Part shown: one piece after another, positions 46,861-56,815 of the stretch
Layout: every line of letters begins with the position of its first letter
Position numbering within the stretch: position 1 is the first letter of the stretch
NCBI RefSeq assembly: GCF_001414055.1
Contig: NZ_CP013002.1
Coordinates: forward strand, 762,501 to 826,500
DNA: 64,000 nt
Direction: 5' to 3'
From: Caulobacter henricii
GTDB lineage: Bacteria > Pseudomonadota > Alphaproteobacteria > Caulobacterales > Caulobacteraceae
The notes under the pieces: model-generated
What the model was told of the DNA's origin: nothing
What the model saw: only the letters and a program-made list of their open reading frames with translations
Databases searched by the model: none
Position numbers and translations under genes: made by a program

Positions 46861-48375
46861 TCACCCCATCGCGTCGCAATTGGCCCGGATGAAGTCAAAA
46901 TGGTCCGGCATCACCTCGGCCGAGCGGGCGATCACGGCCTTGATGTCGGCCATGCGCCGGACCAGTTCCTCGTCGCCCATCACCTCGACCATCGGGTCAT
47001 AGCCCCCCGGCAGCAGGCCCTGGCCGACCATGACGGCGAACCAGGAGGTGTCGTTGAACAGCTCCTCGTTCTCGCGGAAAATCCGGCCATGGCTCTGGAA
47101 GAGGGCGATCTTGTCGGCCAGGTAGTCGGGGATCGGCATTTCCCGCAGATAGTCCCAATAGGGCGTATCGTTCCGCTGCGTGGCCTTGAAGTGCAGGATG
47201 ATGAAGTCGCGGATCTTCTCGTATTCGAAGGCCATCACCCGGTTGTAGCGGTCGATGTCCGGCTGGTGGAAATTGCGGTCGGGGAACATGGCCAGCAGGC
47301 GGGCGATCCCGACCTGGATCAGGTGGATCGACTGGCTCTCCAGCGGCTCCATGAAGCCGGCCGAAAGGCCGATGGCGACCACGTTCCTGTTCCAGCTCTT
47401 CTTGCGCCGGCCGGCGGTGAAGCGGATCTGGTTGGGGGGAGCCAGGGGCTCGCCGTCGAGATGGGCCAGCAGATAGGCCGTGGCCTCGTCTTCGCTGATG
47501 TGGGCGCTGGAATAGGCGTAGCCGTTGCCCAGCCGATGCTGCAGCGGGATCCGCCATTGCCAGCCGGCCGGCCGGGCCGTGGCGCGGGTCACCGGAGCGT
47601 TTGATCCGCCGAGGGTGCAGGGTACGGCGACGGCGCGGTCATTGAGCAGCCAGTTCGACCAGTCCTCATAGCCCGTCTGCAGGGTCTGTTCGATCAGCAG
47701 GCCGCGGAAGCCCGAGCAGTCGATGAACAGGTCGCCCTCGACGACCGCGCCGCTCTCCAGGGTGACCGAGGTCACGAAGCCGGTCAGGCCGTCCTGCTGG
47801 ACCGTGGCGATCTTGCCCTCCTGCCGCACGATCCCGCGCGCTTCGGCATAGTCCCGCAGGTAGCGGGCATAGAGCCCGGCATCGAACTGGAAGGCATAGG
47901 CGATCGCGCCCAGAGGCGAATTGGCCTGTCCGTTGGGGCGCATGAACCTACCCTGCTGGGCCGCCACGGCATTGAGCGAATAGGCCCCGAGATCAGGCTC
48001 CAGGCCCATGCCATGCAGCTTCAGCCAGTAGGCGTGGAACGACACGGCTTCCATGTCGACGCCATAGGGACCGAACGGGTGGTGGTAGCTGTGACCGATC
48101 GCCTTCCAGTCGACGAACTCGATGGCCAGCTTGAAGGTGGCCTTGGTCTTGCGGACGAAGTCGTTCTCGTCGAGGCCCAGCATGCGGTTGAAGATATTGA
48201 TCTGCGGAATGGTCGACTCGCCGACCCCCACCGTGCCGATGGCCTCGGATTCGACCAGGGTGACCTCCGTCTGACCGTCGCGGGTCAGGAAGCGGCCCAG
48301 GGCGGCGGCGGTCATCCAGCCGGCGGTGCCGCCGCCGACGATGACGACCTTGCGAAGACGGTTGACGCGGGTCAT
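46861..48375 (-). CDS. flavin-dependent tryptophan-halogenase-like protein, copy 1
   Basis: This 504-residue FAD protein belongs to the tryptophan-halogenase (PrnA) family. It has the FAD motif GGGTAGW (14-20), VGVGESTIP, the catalytic-type Lys82 in [11 protein letters not shown], the halogenase signature WxWxIP ([11 protein letters not shown], 272-277) and the EPLES block with Glu346 ([17 protein letters not shown]). All residues needed for chlorination or bromination chemistry in characterised members seem present. Its start overlaps the previous stop (ATGA), so it is coupled to copy 2. It is the last gene of the minus-strand array that begins beside a xylan-type TonB receptor. The true substrate is unknown, and free tryptophan is doubtful in this sugar context. 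Confidence 0.9.
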   Translation of the reverse strand: MTRVNRLRKVVIVGGGTAGWMTAAALGRFLTRDGQTEVTLVESEAIGTVGVGESTIPQINIFNRMLGLDENDFVRKTKATFKLAIEFVDWKAIGHSYHHPFGPYGVDMEAVSFHAYWLKLHGMGLEPDLGAYSLNAVAAQQGRFMRPNGQANSPLGAIAYAFQFDAGLYARYLRDYAEARGIVRQEGKIATVQQDGLTGFVTSVTLESGAVVEGDLFIDCSGFRGLLIEQTLQTGYEDWSNWLLNDRAVAVPCTLGGSNAPVTRATARPAGWQWRIPLQHRLGNGYAYSSAHISEDEATAYLLAHLDGEPLAPPNQIRFTAGRRKKSWNRNVVAIGLSAGFMEPLESQSIHLIQVGIARLLAMFPDRNFHQPDIDRYNRVMAFEYEKIRDFIILHFKATQRNDTPYWDYLREMPIPDYLADKIALFQSHGRIFRENEELFNDTSWFAVMVGQGLLPGGYDPMVEVMGDEELVRRMADIKAVIARSAEVMPDHFDFIRANCDAMG

Positions 48376-49889
48376 CGGGCTTTCTCGATTTCGCTCGCCG
48401 CGCAGTAGCGGGCGATAAAGGCTTCATGGGTGGGCAGGGCCTCGGCGGTCTGGCGCACCAGGCTGGCAAGACGGTGCATCTGATTGCGGACCAGGGTCTC
48501 GTCCAGAGTATCGACCAGCGGGTCATAGGCGCGCGGCCGGATGTTCTGGCCCAGCAGCACCGCCACCCAGCTGGGCTCGGCGAACAGGTCATAGTCGGTC
48601 GGGAACAGCCGGCCCCGGGCGGCGAACAGGTCGATCCGGTGTTGCAGACTGTCGGGGATCGCCATGTCGCGGGCCTGCTGCCAGTAGGGCTCGGATCGCT
48701 CATTGGCCTTGAAGTGCAGGATGATGAAGTCCCGGATCAGCTCGGTCTGCAGGATGGTCAGGCGGTTGTACTCGGCGATCTCGACGGGGTCGAAACCCCG
48801 GTCGGGAAACAGGGCCAGTAGCTTGGTGATCCCTGACTGGATCATGTGAATGCTGGTGCTTTCCAGCGGCTCCAGGAAGCCCGAGGCCAGGCCGATGGCG
48901 ACGCAGTTCTTGACCCAGATCTGCTTGCGCCGCCCGGCCCGGAAGCGGATGAAATTGGGTTCTGCGCGGGCCGGGCCGTCCAGGGTGGCCCGAAGACGCG
49001 CCACGGCCTCGTCGTCGCCGAGATGCCGGCTGGAATAGACATAGCCATTGCCGGTGCGGTGCTGCAGCGGGATGCGCCAGCGCCAGCCGGCCGTATCGGC
49101 CGTCGCGCGGGTATAGGGGGTCAGGCCGTCGCCGCCGGTCTCGCAGGGCATGGCCACGGCCCGGTCATTGGGCAGCCAGTGGCCCCAGTCCTCGAAGCCG
49201 GTGTCGAGGGCCTGTTCGATCAGCAGGCCCCGGAAGCCCGAGCAGTCGATGAACAGATCCGCCTCGAGCACGGTGCCATCATCGGTCGTGACCGACGTGA
49301 TGAACCCGTCCTCGCCCCGCAGGCTGACGTCCACGACCTTCCCTTCGCGCCGGACCACCCCGCGCGCCTCGGCATAGCGGCGCAGATAGCGGGCATAGAG
49401 ACCGGCATCGAAATGGAAGGCGTATTTCAGGCTCGATAGCACCTGACCGGGGTCCTTGCTGGGCAGCATGAACTTGCCCAAGCGGGCCGCCGTGGCCGAA
49501 AGGTTGAAGTCGTCGAGGGACTGGGTCGACCCCTGGGCGCGGGCCTTCAGCCAGAACTGATGAAACTTGATGGCCTCGATATCCAGGCCATAGGCCCCGA
49601 ACGGATGCAGGTAGCGTGAGCCGGGCCGGGTCCAGTCGACGAACTCGATGGCCAGTTTGAAGCTGGCCTGGGTCGAGCGCATGAAATCGGCTTCGTCGAT
49701 ACCGAGCATCTGGTTGAAGGTGTTGATCGGCGGGATCGTCGCTTCGCCCACCCCGACGGTGGAGATGGCGTCGCTTTCGATCAGGCTCACCTCCACGCCG
49801 CGCAGCACCTTGGCCAGGGCGGCCGCCGTCATCCAGCCCGCTGTGCCGCCGCCGACAATCAGAACCTTGCGGACCGGGTTGGTGTTCAT
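48372..49889 (-). CDS. flavin-dependent tryptophan-halogenase-like protein, copy 2
   Basis: This 505-residue paralogue of copy 1 has GGGTAGW (13-19), VGVGEATIP, Lys78 in [22 protein letters not shown] and [15 protein letters not shown], so the catalytic set is intact. Sequence between motifs differs enough from copy 1 to suggest an old duplication. It ends in an ATGA overlap with copy 1. Upstream, a 198-bp gap holding a long inverted repeat separates it from copy 3, so the array may be two transcripts or one attenuated transcript. No flavin reductase gene is adjacent; reduced FAD would come from a general reductase. Confidence 0.9.
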   Translation of the reverse strand: MNTNPVRKVLIVGGGTAGWMTAAALAKVLRGVEVSLIESDAISTVGVGEATIPPINTFNQMLGIDEADFMRSTQASFKLAIEFVDWTRPGSRYLHPFGAYGLDIEAIKFHQFWLKARAQGSTQSLDDFNLSATAARLGKFMLPSKDPGQVLSSLKYAFHFDAGLYARYLRRYAEARGVVRREGKVVDVSLRGEDGFITSVTTDDGTVLEADLFIDCSGFRGLLIEQALDTGFEDWGHWLPNDRAVAMPCETGGDGLTPYTRATADTAGWRWRIPLQHRTGNGYVYSSRHLGDDEAVARLRATLDGPARAEPNFIRFRAGRRKQIWVKNCVAIGLASGFLEPLESTSIHMIQSGITKLLALFPDRGFDPVEIAEYNRLTILQTELIRDFIILHFKANERSEPYWQQARDMAIPDSLQHRIDLFAARGRLFPTDYDLFAEPSWVAVLLGQNIRPRAYDPLVDTLDETLVRNQMHRLASLVRQTAEALPTHEAFIARYCAASEIEKAR

Positions 49890-49922
49890 GGGCGAAAACT
49901 CGCAGTAGCCATGGCGGTCTTG

Positions 49923-50067
49923 CTTCTCCCCTTGCGGGAGAAGGTGGCGACCGAAGGTCGACGGATGAGGGGTCGATCGACCTTTCCATCGGGCAGGGCA
50001 AGCCTGGGGACGCTGGTGCTACCCCTCATCCGGCGCCCTGCGCCACCTTCTCCCGCAAGGGGAGAAG
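49923..50067. repeat. REP-like inverted repeat with perfect 27-bp arms
   Basis: The arms at 49923-49949 and 50041-50067 are perfectly complementary over 27 bases. A second nested pair (GGATGAGGGGT at 49963 and its complement at 50021) lies inside. The arms begin CTTCTCCCCTTGCGGGAGAA, itself a small palindrome. It splits the halogenase array into two gene pairs. Confidence 0.85.
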
Positions 50068-50087
50068 GGAGACGATGATGTGCGTAA

Positions 50088-51563
50088 TCAAGCACGGCTC
50101 GCCAGCGCCTCCGCATGGGTCGGCAGGCGTTCGGCCGTCTGGCTGAAGATCGCCCGCATGCGTTCGGTCGTAGCCTTCAGGCGCTCCAGCGGCATCCGGT
50201 CGGCCAGGGGATCATGGCGCCGGGGCAGTACGCCGTGGCCGATCAGGGCGGCGATCCAGCTGGGTTCAAGGAAGATCTCTTCGTCATACATCACCACCCG
50301 GCCGCGGCTCTCAAACTGGGCGATCCGGTAGGCCAGGGCGTCGGGAACGGGCGCGTCTCGCCCCAGATCCCAGATCGCTCCGTCGCGCCGGCCGGCCCGG
50401 CGATAGTGCAGGATGGCCATGTCGCGGACCCTGCCGAAGGTCTCCGCGCCCAGGCGATTATATTCTTGCGCCGCCACCGGCGCGCCGCCCGGACGCGGAA
50501 ACAGGGTGATCAGCCGGGTGATCCCGCTCTGGATCAGGTGGATTTCGGCGGTGTCGAGCGCCTCGACCATGCCGGCCGCGCCGCCGATCGCGACACAGTT
50601 GCCGACCATGGCCCTCTGCCGCCGCCCGTTGCGCAGGGTGCGGAATTCCGGTGGGGAGAGACCCTCCTTCGGCAGGCCCGTGGCGGCCGCTCTGACGGCC
50701 ACCTCGTCGCGGGTCAGGTCCGAGCGATAGGTCAGGCCGCCGTCGAGGCGACCACGCAGTGGGACGCGCCAGCGCCAGCCCTCTGCGGCTGCCTCGATCT
50801 CCGTCAGGGGCGGCGAGTCCCGCCGCGTCGGCGCCGATACCCGGACTGTCCGGTCGGCGGGCAACAGGGCTGACCAGTCCTCAAAGGGTTCCTCGCCGAT
50901 CAACAGGGCCGCCGGTCCGGTGCAGTCGATGAAGAGCTCGGCCTCGACCCGCTCGCCGTCCCTGAGAACAACGGCCTGGATGTCGCCCGTCAGGCCGTCG
51001 CGGATCACGTCTGCGACCTCGCCCGGGCCGGCCATGACGCCGCCCTGCAGGGCCAGGGTCCGCAGCGCCGCCGCATAGAGGCCGGCATCCAGGTGCAGGC
51101 CATAGGCCAGGGTCGAGAGCGGTGACCGCGGATCTCCCGAAGGCCCGGAGAACCGGCCCTGCCGGGCCATAACCGCCGCCAGGCTGTAGTCGTCCAGCGG
51201 CGTCTGGTCGCCGGTCTGTCGAAGCCGGGTCCAGTAGTGATGGAAGCCCACCCCGTCGAGATTGGCTCCGATCTCGCCGAAGGCCTCACAGAACTGCGTG
51301 CCCGGCGTCCAGCCGCTGAACTGGGTGCCCAGCCGGAAGGTCGCCTGGGTGGCTTTCATCAGTGCCGCCTCGTCCAGGCCCAGCAGGCCGTGAAACGACC
51401 GCAAGGCGGGCAGGGTGGAGAGGGCCCCGGTTGCGGGCGGGCCGGTCTCGACGACCCGGATCTGCGCCTGCCGGCCAGTGGCGCGGGCAAGGCCTGCGGC
51501 GGTCATCCAGGCTTCGACGCCGCCGCCGATGATGGCGATCCGTCCGAGCGGGGGAGGGGTCAT
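50088..51563 (-). CDS. degenerate tryptophan-halogenase-like flavoprotein, copy 3
   Basis: This 491-residue member of the same family has key positions changed. The dinucleotide motif is GGGVEAW instead of GGGTAGW. The VGVGES block reads ATGALST. The catalytic Lys is Arg77 ([11 protein letters not shown]). The EPLES block is EALDT ([15 protein letters not shown]). [11 protein letters not shown] keeps only the outline of WxWxIP. The frame is full length with no stop, so the gene is maintained. It probably lost halogenation but may bind FAD or pair with copy 4, to which it is coupled by ATGA. A structural or regulatory partner role is a guess. Confidence 0.88.
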   Translation of the reverse strand: MTPPPLGRIAIIGGGVEAWMTAAGLARATGRQAQIRVVETGPPATGALSTLPALRSFHGLLGLDEAALMKATQATFRLGTQFSGWTPGTQFCEAFGEIGANLDGVGFHHYWTRLRQTGDQTPLDDYSLAAVMARQGRFSGPSGDPRSPLSTLAYGLHLDAGLYAAALRTLALQGGVMAGPGEVADVIRDGLTGDIQAVVLRDGERVEAELFIDCTGPAALLIGEEPFEDWSALLPADRTVRVSAPTRRDSPPLTEIEAAAEGWRWRVPLRGRLDGGLTYRSDLTRDEVAVRAAATGLPKEGLSPPEFRTLRNGRRQRAMVGNCVAIGGAAGMVEALDTAEIHLIQSGITRLITLFPRPGGAPVAAQEYNRLGAETFGRVRDMAILHYRRAGRRDGAIWDLGRDAPVPDALAYRIAQFESRGRVVMYDEEIFLEPSWIAALIGHGVLPRRHDPLADRMPLERLKATTERMRAIFSQTAERLPTHAEALASRA

Positions 51564-53089
51564 GCCGCCCCCCGCGCATCACAGAACCGCTCGAGAAAGG
51601 CCTGGTGATCGGGCATGGCCTCGGCGGTGCTCTGCACGGCGGCCTTGAGTTCGGCCAGCTTGCGGGCCGCCTCGGCCGGATCAATGGCGTCGGCCATGGG
51701 ATCATAACCGCGCGGCAGGATGTTCTGGCCCAGATAGACGGCCAGCCAGGAGGGCTCGAGGAAGAAGCCGTCGCGATACTTCACCACCACGCCCCGGTCG
51801 CGGAACAGCGCCATCTTGTAGGCCAGGCTGTCAGGGATCGGGGCGGCGGCCTTGTCGCGCCAGAAGGCCGAGTCGTCGCGCTGGGTGGCGTGATAGTGCA
51901 GCACCAGGAAGTCGCGGATACGTTCGAACTCCAGGTCCATGACCCGGTTGTACTCGTCCTGGTCGGCGGTCGCGCAGCCTCGCTCGGGGAACAGTTCCAG
52001 CAGGGTCGAGACGGCCAGCTGGATCAGGTGGATGCTGGTGCTTTCGAGCGGCTCCAGGAAGCCCGAGGCGAGACCGATCGCCACGACATTGCGGTTCCAC
52101 TGTTTCTTGCGTCGGCCGGTGGTGAAACGCAGGAAGCGCGGATCGGCCTGGGCCTTGCCGTCCAGCTTGGCCAGCAGCACCCGGGCCGCCTCGTCATCGC
52201 TGATATAGTGGCTGCAATAGACATAGCCGTTGCCGACCCGGTGCTGCAGCGGAATGCGCCAGCGCCAGCCGGCATCGTCGCTGGTGGCGCGCGTATAGGG
52301 GGTCGGCGGCTCGACCGAGTCGCAGGGCACGGCCGCGGCGCGGTCGCAGGGCAGCCAGTGGGTCCAGTCCTCGTAGCCGGTCTTCAGGGCCTGTTCGATC
52401 AGCAGTCCGCGGAAGCCCGAGCAGTCAATGAACAGGTCGCCCTCGATCCTCTGGCCGCTCTCCAGGATCACGGCCTGAACAAAGCCGGTCTCGCCGTCCA
52501 GGCTGACGTCCTGGATCTTGCCCTCGGTGCGCCTGACGCCCCGCGCCTCGGCATAGGCCCGCAGATACTGGGCATAGAGGGCCGCATCGAACTGGTAGGC
52601 ATAGGAAAAGGTCGATCCGAGCGAGCGCGGGTCGGTAGCCGGCGGAGCGAACTTCTTCAGCCGGGCAGCGATGATCGGCAGGCTGTAGGCCTCGATCGAG
52701 TCGGCCTCGCCCCTTTGCCGCGCCCGCAGCCAGTGCTGGTGGAAGGCCACGCCGCCCAGCGGCTGACCGAAGGCCCCGAACGGGTGGATGTAACTCTCGC
52801 CCTTGCGGCCCCAGTCGCGAAACTCGATGCCGAGCTTGTAGGTCGCCTGGGTCTTGCGCATGAAGTCGGCCTCGTCGAGGCCGAGCTTGGCGTTGAAATT
52901 GCGGATGTGAGGCACGGTGGCCTCACCCACGCCGACCGTGCCGATCTCGGCCGATTCGACGAGGTCGATGGCAATCCGGGTGCCCCCCAGAACGGCGCTG
53001 AGGCCGGCCGCGGTCATCCAGCCCGCCGTTCCGCCGCCCACGATGACGATCCTGCGGATCGCCTCGCCCGTCCTGCCGTTCTCATCCAT
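51560..53089 (-). CDS. flavin-dependent tryptophan-halogenase-like protein, copy 4 (promoter-proximal)
   Basis: This is a 509-residue halogenase-like enzyme. I use the ATG giving [13 protein letters not shown], with GGAGGG upstream; the longer frame lacks a ribosome site. GGGTAGW (18-24), VGVGEATVP, Lys85 in [22 protein letters not shown] and [15 protein letters not shown] are all intact. It is the first gene of the array, divergent from the TonB receptor 371 bp away. The spacer has an XylR-type box and GntR-type sites, so xylose and uronate signals may control both directions. Related Caulobacter, Brevundimonas and Xanthomonas halogenases next to TonB receptors halogenate indoles in vitro, but no physiological substrate is known. 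Confidence 0.9.
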   Translation of the reverse strand: MDENGRTGEAIRRIVIVGGGTAGWMTAAGLSAVLGGTRIAIDLVESAEIGTVGVGEATVPHIRNFNAKLGLDEADFMRKTQATYKLGIEFRDWGRKGESYIHPFGAFGQPLGGVAFHQHWLRARQRGEADSIEAYSLPIIAARLKKFAPPATDPRSLGSTFSYAYQFDAALYAQYLRAYAEARGVRRTEGKIQDVSLDGETGFVQAVILESGQRIEGDLFIDCSGFRGLLIEQALKTGYEDWTHWLPCDRAAAVPCDSVEPPTPYTRATSDDAGWRWRIPLQHRVGNGYVYCSHYISDDEAARVLLAKLDGKAQADPRFLRFTTGRRKKQWNRNVVAIGLASGFLEPLESTSIHLIQLAVSTLLELFPERGCATADQDEYNRVMDLEFERIRDFLVLHYHATQRDDSAFWRDKAAAPIPDSLAYKMALFRDRGVVVKYRDGFFLEPSWLAVYLGQNILPRGYDPMADAIDPAEAARKLAELKAAVQSTAEAMPDHQAFLERFCDARGAA

Positions 53090-53378
53090 TCCGGCTTCCC
53101 TCCACCCTGTCTCCGCAGGGCTGTTTCTCAATGTGACCGTAGAGACAAAGTCGAAATTGACAACGCTGTCTTTAAGCGTCATCGTAACTTCATCCGGACG
53201 GCAAGATCCGGTTCAGGTGGTCAAACCATCGGGGGGAAACGGTAGGTCGAGCTAGCCCGGGGTCATGTGTCGTGCAGGCGACAAGGCCCCCAAGGCGCTC
53301 GTTCAAGATCTCTCCCCTTTGCACAGCTACGTGAGCCGGGCCTGTGTGGCAACGCTTGACAGCCGGTGATCTGTCATA

Positions 53379-53399
53379 TGATCTGACCAATAATGGTCA
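53379..53399. promoter_or_regulatory. GntR/FadR-type sites in the halogenase/TonB-receptor promoter
   Basis: TGATCTGACCA (53379-53389) is one mismatch from TGGTNNNACCA. It overlaps the palindrome TGACCAATAATGGTCA (53384-53399), and a further ATGACCAATGG follows at 53407. Clustered TGACCA halves suggest cooperative binding of the regulator encoded at 40058. Confidence 0.5.
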
Positions 53400-53414
53400 C
53401 GGTAACATGACCAA

Positions 53415-53428
53415 TGGTAGCGCTAACG
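53415..53428. promoter_or_regulatory. XylR-type operator ahead of the xylan TonB receptor
   Basis: TGGTAGCGCTAACG agrees with the perfect box at 18183 in 12 of 14 positions, 33 bp before the receptor ATG. This position suits a repressor blocking transcription or early elongation. Confidence 0.8.
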
Positions 53429-53460
53429 TTGCGCTGCTGAAAAACGGGGAGGTGAGACGC

Positions 53461-56400
53461 ATGGGCTCTGTTCAGAGGCCGTCCGCGCAGCGCGGGCAAA
53501 ATTCATTGATGTCGGGTCTGAAGTGCGGCGCATCCGCCGTGGCGCTGGGTGCGGCGATCTTCGCCGGGCCGGCCTTCGCTCAGACCGCGGCCAAGGCTGA
53601 CGATCCTGTCGCAGTCGATACGGTGGTGGTGACCAGCATCCGCCAGAGCCTGAAGAGCTCCCAGGCGCTGAAGCAGTCGTCAGAGATCATTGGCGACTCG
53701 ATCACCGCCGAAGACATCGGTGCCCTGCCGGACCGCTCGGTCACGGAAGCCCTGCAGCGCGTGCCCGGCGTGTCGATCAACCGCTTCGCCGCCGGCGTCG
53801 ACCCTGACCACTTCTCGGTCGAAGGCTCGGGCGTCGTGGTGCGTGGTCTGAACTTCGTGCGTTCCGAGCTGAACGGCCGCGACACCTTCTCGGCCAATAA
53901 CGGCCGCATCCTCAGCTTCGCCGACGTTCCCTCGGAACTGATGGGCGGCGTCGACGTGTTCAAGAGCCCCTCGGCCGACATGATCGAGGGCGGCATCTCG
54001 GGTACCGTCAACCTGCGCACGCGCCTGCCGTTCGACAGCAGCAAGCGCCTGCTCTCGCTCTCGGCCGAGGCCAGCTATGGCGACATGGTCAAGTCGTGGA
54101 AGCCGACCTATTCCTTCCTCTACAGCGACCGGTTCGACACCAATGTCGGCGAGTTCGGCCTGCTGCTGAGCTACGTCAATTCCGAGCTGTCGACCCGCAG
54201 CGATGCCATCCAGGTGTCGAACTTCGGCTGCCGCACCAATCTGGGCGTCACCAGCGGCGACTGCGGCAACGGCACCAAGGGCGTGTGGTTCCCGCGCGGT
54301 GCGGCGTTCCGCTCCACCAACACCGATCGCGAGCGCCAGGGCGCTGCGGCCGCAGTGCAGTGGAAGAGCACCGACGGCACCATGGAAGCGGCCTTCCAGT
54401 ACCTGCGTTCAGAGTCCAATTCGGCCTGGACCGAACACGCGATGGAAATCGCCACCGACAACGTGGCCAGCAATGGCGACTCGCGCGCCGTCGCCGGCAC
54501 GACCTTCAGCTATGACGGCAGCGGCGTGTTCACCAACGGTGCCATCACCGGCACCACCGGCTGGCGTTCGGACCAGTTCTCCGATCCACGCACCCCGATC
54601 GACGGCCTGCAGTCGAACAACATCCGCCGCGACGTTGATCAGACCTATCTGACCAGCGACTACGGCTTCAATTTCAAGTGGACCCCGAACGACAACTGGG
54701 GCTTCCAGTTCGACGCCCAGCACGTCGACTCCAAGGTCGACAATATCGATGTCGGCATCTGGACCTCCAGCTTCCAGAACGCCGCCATCACCCTGAACGG
54801 CAATGATCTGCCGACGGTGGCCTTCTCGCTGCCGGGCAATGGCCTGACCCCGTCGAACTGCCTGCCGATCAACAACAACTGCCCGTCCTATGGCCGCGGC
54901 ACCCATGCCAATCTGAGTGATCCGTATAACCACTTCTGGCGCTCGGCGATGGACCACATCGAGCAGTCGGAAGGTACCGAGAACTCGCTGAAGGTCGACG
55001 TTGAGTACAAGTTCAACGACGATACCTGGTTTGACTCGGTGAAGGCTGGCGTGCGCTGGCATGAACGTGACCAGACCACGCGCTTCTCGTCCTATAACTG
55101 GGGCGTGCTCAGCGAAATCTGGGGCAATAACGGCCCGGTCTGGCTTGACGACAAGGTCGACGGCATCGTCGACAGCAACCCGCTCGGTGCCGCCGGTTCG
55201 ACCACTGCGAGCGCTACGGAACTGTGGGGCTTCCCCAACTTCATGCGCGGCCAGACCCCGCTGCCGACCGGAACCGATGCGCGTCTGTTCTATGCCGGCA
55301 ATGCCGCGACCGACTACAAGACCATGTCCGACTTCGCCCTGCTGGTCGGTGATGAATGGCAGCCGCGCAATGGGGCCAATGGATGCCCGCAGCACTGGGT
55401 GCCCCTGGCCAAGCGCTGTAACACCATCGCCGGAACGCCGTTCCTCCCGCAGGAAATCAACCCGGTCAACGAGGTCAACAAGGCCGCCTATGTGATGACG
55501 CGCTTCAAGGGTGACCTTGGTGCGGCCCGGGTCAGCGGCAATATCGGCCTGCGCTACACCTCGACCACCCGCGAGGCCGACGGCTTCCTGGCCTTCCCGA
55601 ACACCAATTTCACGACGGATGCCCAGTGCGCCATCGTGCCGGTTGGCCAGGCTCCGACCCCGTTCTGTCAGCTGGCACCGTCGGTGCGCGCTGCGGCCCG
55701 GGCCTGGGCCAACGGGGCTGTCACCCCGACCACCGAAAGCAAGGACTTCAACTACTGGCTGCCCAGCTTCAATGTGAAGGTGGTCATGCCCAATGGTCTG
55801 CAGTACCGCCTCGGCGCGTCCAAGACCCTGGCGCCGCCGGATATCGGTCTGACCCGCAACTATTATAACCTGTCGTTGAACACCAATGCCGACGGCATTT
55901 CCAACGGCCGGCCCAGCGGCAATGTCACGGTCGGCAATCCGGGTCTGAAGCCCACCCAGTCGACCAATCTGGATGCTTCGGTGGAGTGGTACTTCGCCTC
56001 GGTCGGCTCGCTGACCTTCGCGGCCTTCTACAAGGAACTGACCGACGTCGCGACCAACACGACCCAGCGCGTGCCGTTCACCAACAACGGCGCAACCTTC
56101 GATGTCGTCACGACCACGCCGGGCAATTCCGACAAGAAGGCCAAGGTCAAGGGCTTCGAGATCGGCTACCAGCAGTTCTACGACTTCCTGCCCAAGCCGC
56201 TGGACGGGTTCGGCATCAATGCCAACTACTCCTACATCGAGAGCAATGGCGTGCCGCAAAGCACGCTGTCGGCCACCGATCCCGACGTGGCGGCCGGCCG
56301 TGTGACTACGGTCGACACCAGCAAGCTGCCGCTGCAGGGGCTGTCCAAGCACAATGCCAACTTCGCGGCCATCTATGAGAAGGGTCCGATCTCGGCCCGG

Positions 56401-56670
56401 CTGGCCTACAACTGGCGCTCGGACTTCCTGCTGACCGTCCGCGACGTGATCGTGCCCTATGCGCCGATCATGAACGAGGCGACCGGCCAGCTGGACGGCT
56501 CGTTCTTCTACACCGTCAATCCGAAGGTGAAGATCGGCGTCCAGGGCGTGAACCTGCTGAACGAAACCACCATGACCAGCCAGGTCCTCAACAGCAGCCT
56601 GCTGAAGACCGGTCGTTCCTGGTTCATGAATGATCGCCGCTACACCTTCGTGATGCGCGCGAGCTTCTAG
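53461..56670 (+). CDS. TonB-dependent receptor, large Caulobacter/Xanthomonas oligosaccharide type
   Basis: This 1069-residue outer-membrane transporter probably imports xylo-oligosaccharides. The start follows GGGGAGGTGA. A long signal peptide region (about 1-42) leads to the plug: DTVVVTSIRQSLKSSQALKQ, DSITAEDIGALPDRSVTEALQRVPGVSI, VVRGLNFVRSELNGR, then FKSPSADMIEGGISGTVNLRT. These motifs define the large TonB subfamily expanded in Caulobacter and Xanthomonas. The barrel ends RRYTFVMRASF with the terminal Phe needed for assembly. Upstream lie GntR-type and XylR-type boxes. GH10 and GH43 genes follow on the same strand, so this is a carbohydrate-utilisation receptor divergent from the halogenase array. 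Confidence 0.95.
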   Translation: MGSVQRPSAQRGQNSLMSGLKCGASAVALGAAIFAGPAFAQTAAKADDPVAVDTVVVTSIRQSLKSSQALKQSSEIIGDSITAEDIGALPDRSVTEALQRVPGVSINRFAAGVDPDHFSVEGSGVVVRGLNFVRSELNGRDTFSANNGRILSFADVPSELMGGVDVFKSPSADMIEGGISGTVNLRTRLPFDSSKRLLSLSAEASYGDMVKSWKPTYSFLYSDRFDTNVGEFGLLLSYVNSELSTRSDAIQVSNFGCRTNLGVTSGDCGNGTKGVWFPRGAAFRSTNTDRERQGAAAAVQWKSTDGTMEAAFQYLRSESNSAWTEHAMEIATDNVASNGDSRAVAGTTFSYDGSGVFTNGAITGTTGWRSDQFSDPRTPIDGLQSNNIRRDVDQTYLTSDYGFNFKWTPNDNWGFQFDAQHVDSKVDNIDVGIWTSSFQNAAITLNGNDLPTVAFSLPGNGLTPSNCLPINNNCPSYGRGTHANLSDPYNHFWRSAMDHIEQSEGTENSLKVDVEYKFNDDTWFDSVKAGVRWHERDQTTRFSSYNWGVLSEIWGNNGPVWLDDKVDGIVDSNPLGAAGSTTASATELWGFPNFMRGQTPLPTGTDARLFYAGNAATDYKTMSDFALLVGDEWQPRNGANGCPQHWVPLAKRCNTIAGTPFLPQEINPVNEVNKAAYVMTRFKGDLGAARVSGNIGLRYTSTTREADGFLAFPNTNFTTDAQCAIVPVGQAPTPFCQLAPSVRAAARAWANGAVTPTTESKDFNYWLPSFNVKVVMPNGLQYRLGASKTLAPPDIGLTRNYYNLSLNTNADGISNGRPSGNVTVGNPGLKPTQSTNLDASVEWYFASVGSLTFAAFYKELTDVATNTTQRVPFTNNGATFDVVTTTPGNSDKKAKVKGFEIGYQQFYDFLPKPLDGFGINANYSYIESNGVPQSTLSATDPDVAAGRVTTVDTSKLPLQGLSKHNANFAAIYEKGPISARLAYNWRSDFLLTVRDVIVPYAPIMNEATGQLDGSFFYTVNPKVKIGVQGVNLLNETTMTSQVLNSSLLKTGRSWFMNDRRYTFVMRASF

Positions 56671-56767
56671 GTTTCCGCGAGCCGCGCCGGTCGGGTCTCC
56701 TCTGGGCCGGCGCGACTTTCGGAAATGGGCTCTGTCAGAGCCCGGATACACTTGCAGCTCCTCCTTT

Positions 56768-56800
56768 CCGCGCATCGTCTCTGGCGGTGCGCGGTTTTTT
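56768..56800 (+). terminator. Rho-independent terminator directly before the GH10 gene
   Basis: CCGCGCA pairs with TGCGCGG (13-nt loop), followed by six T. It ends 15 nt before the xylanase ATG, leaving almost no room for a separate promoter. An imperfect GCGCCGG/CCGGCGC hairpin at about 56685-56720 precedes it. Attenuation between receptor and xylanase is possible. Confidence 0.7.
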
Positions 56801-56815
56801 CTGAAGGCTTCGTCG

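Noticed and set aside
46861..53182. Natural-product biosynthesis cluster, suggested by tryptophan halogenases
   Set aside because: No polyketide, peptide synthetase, oxidase or tailoring genes are present. Neighbours are polysaccharide genes, so a classical secondary-metabolite cluster is not supported.
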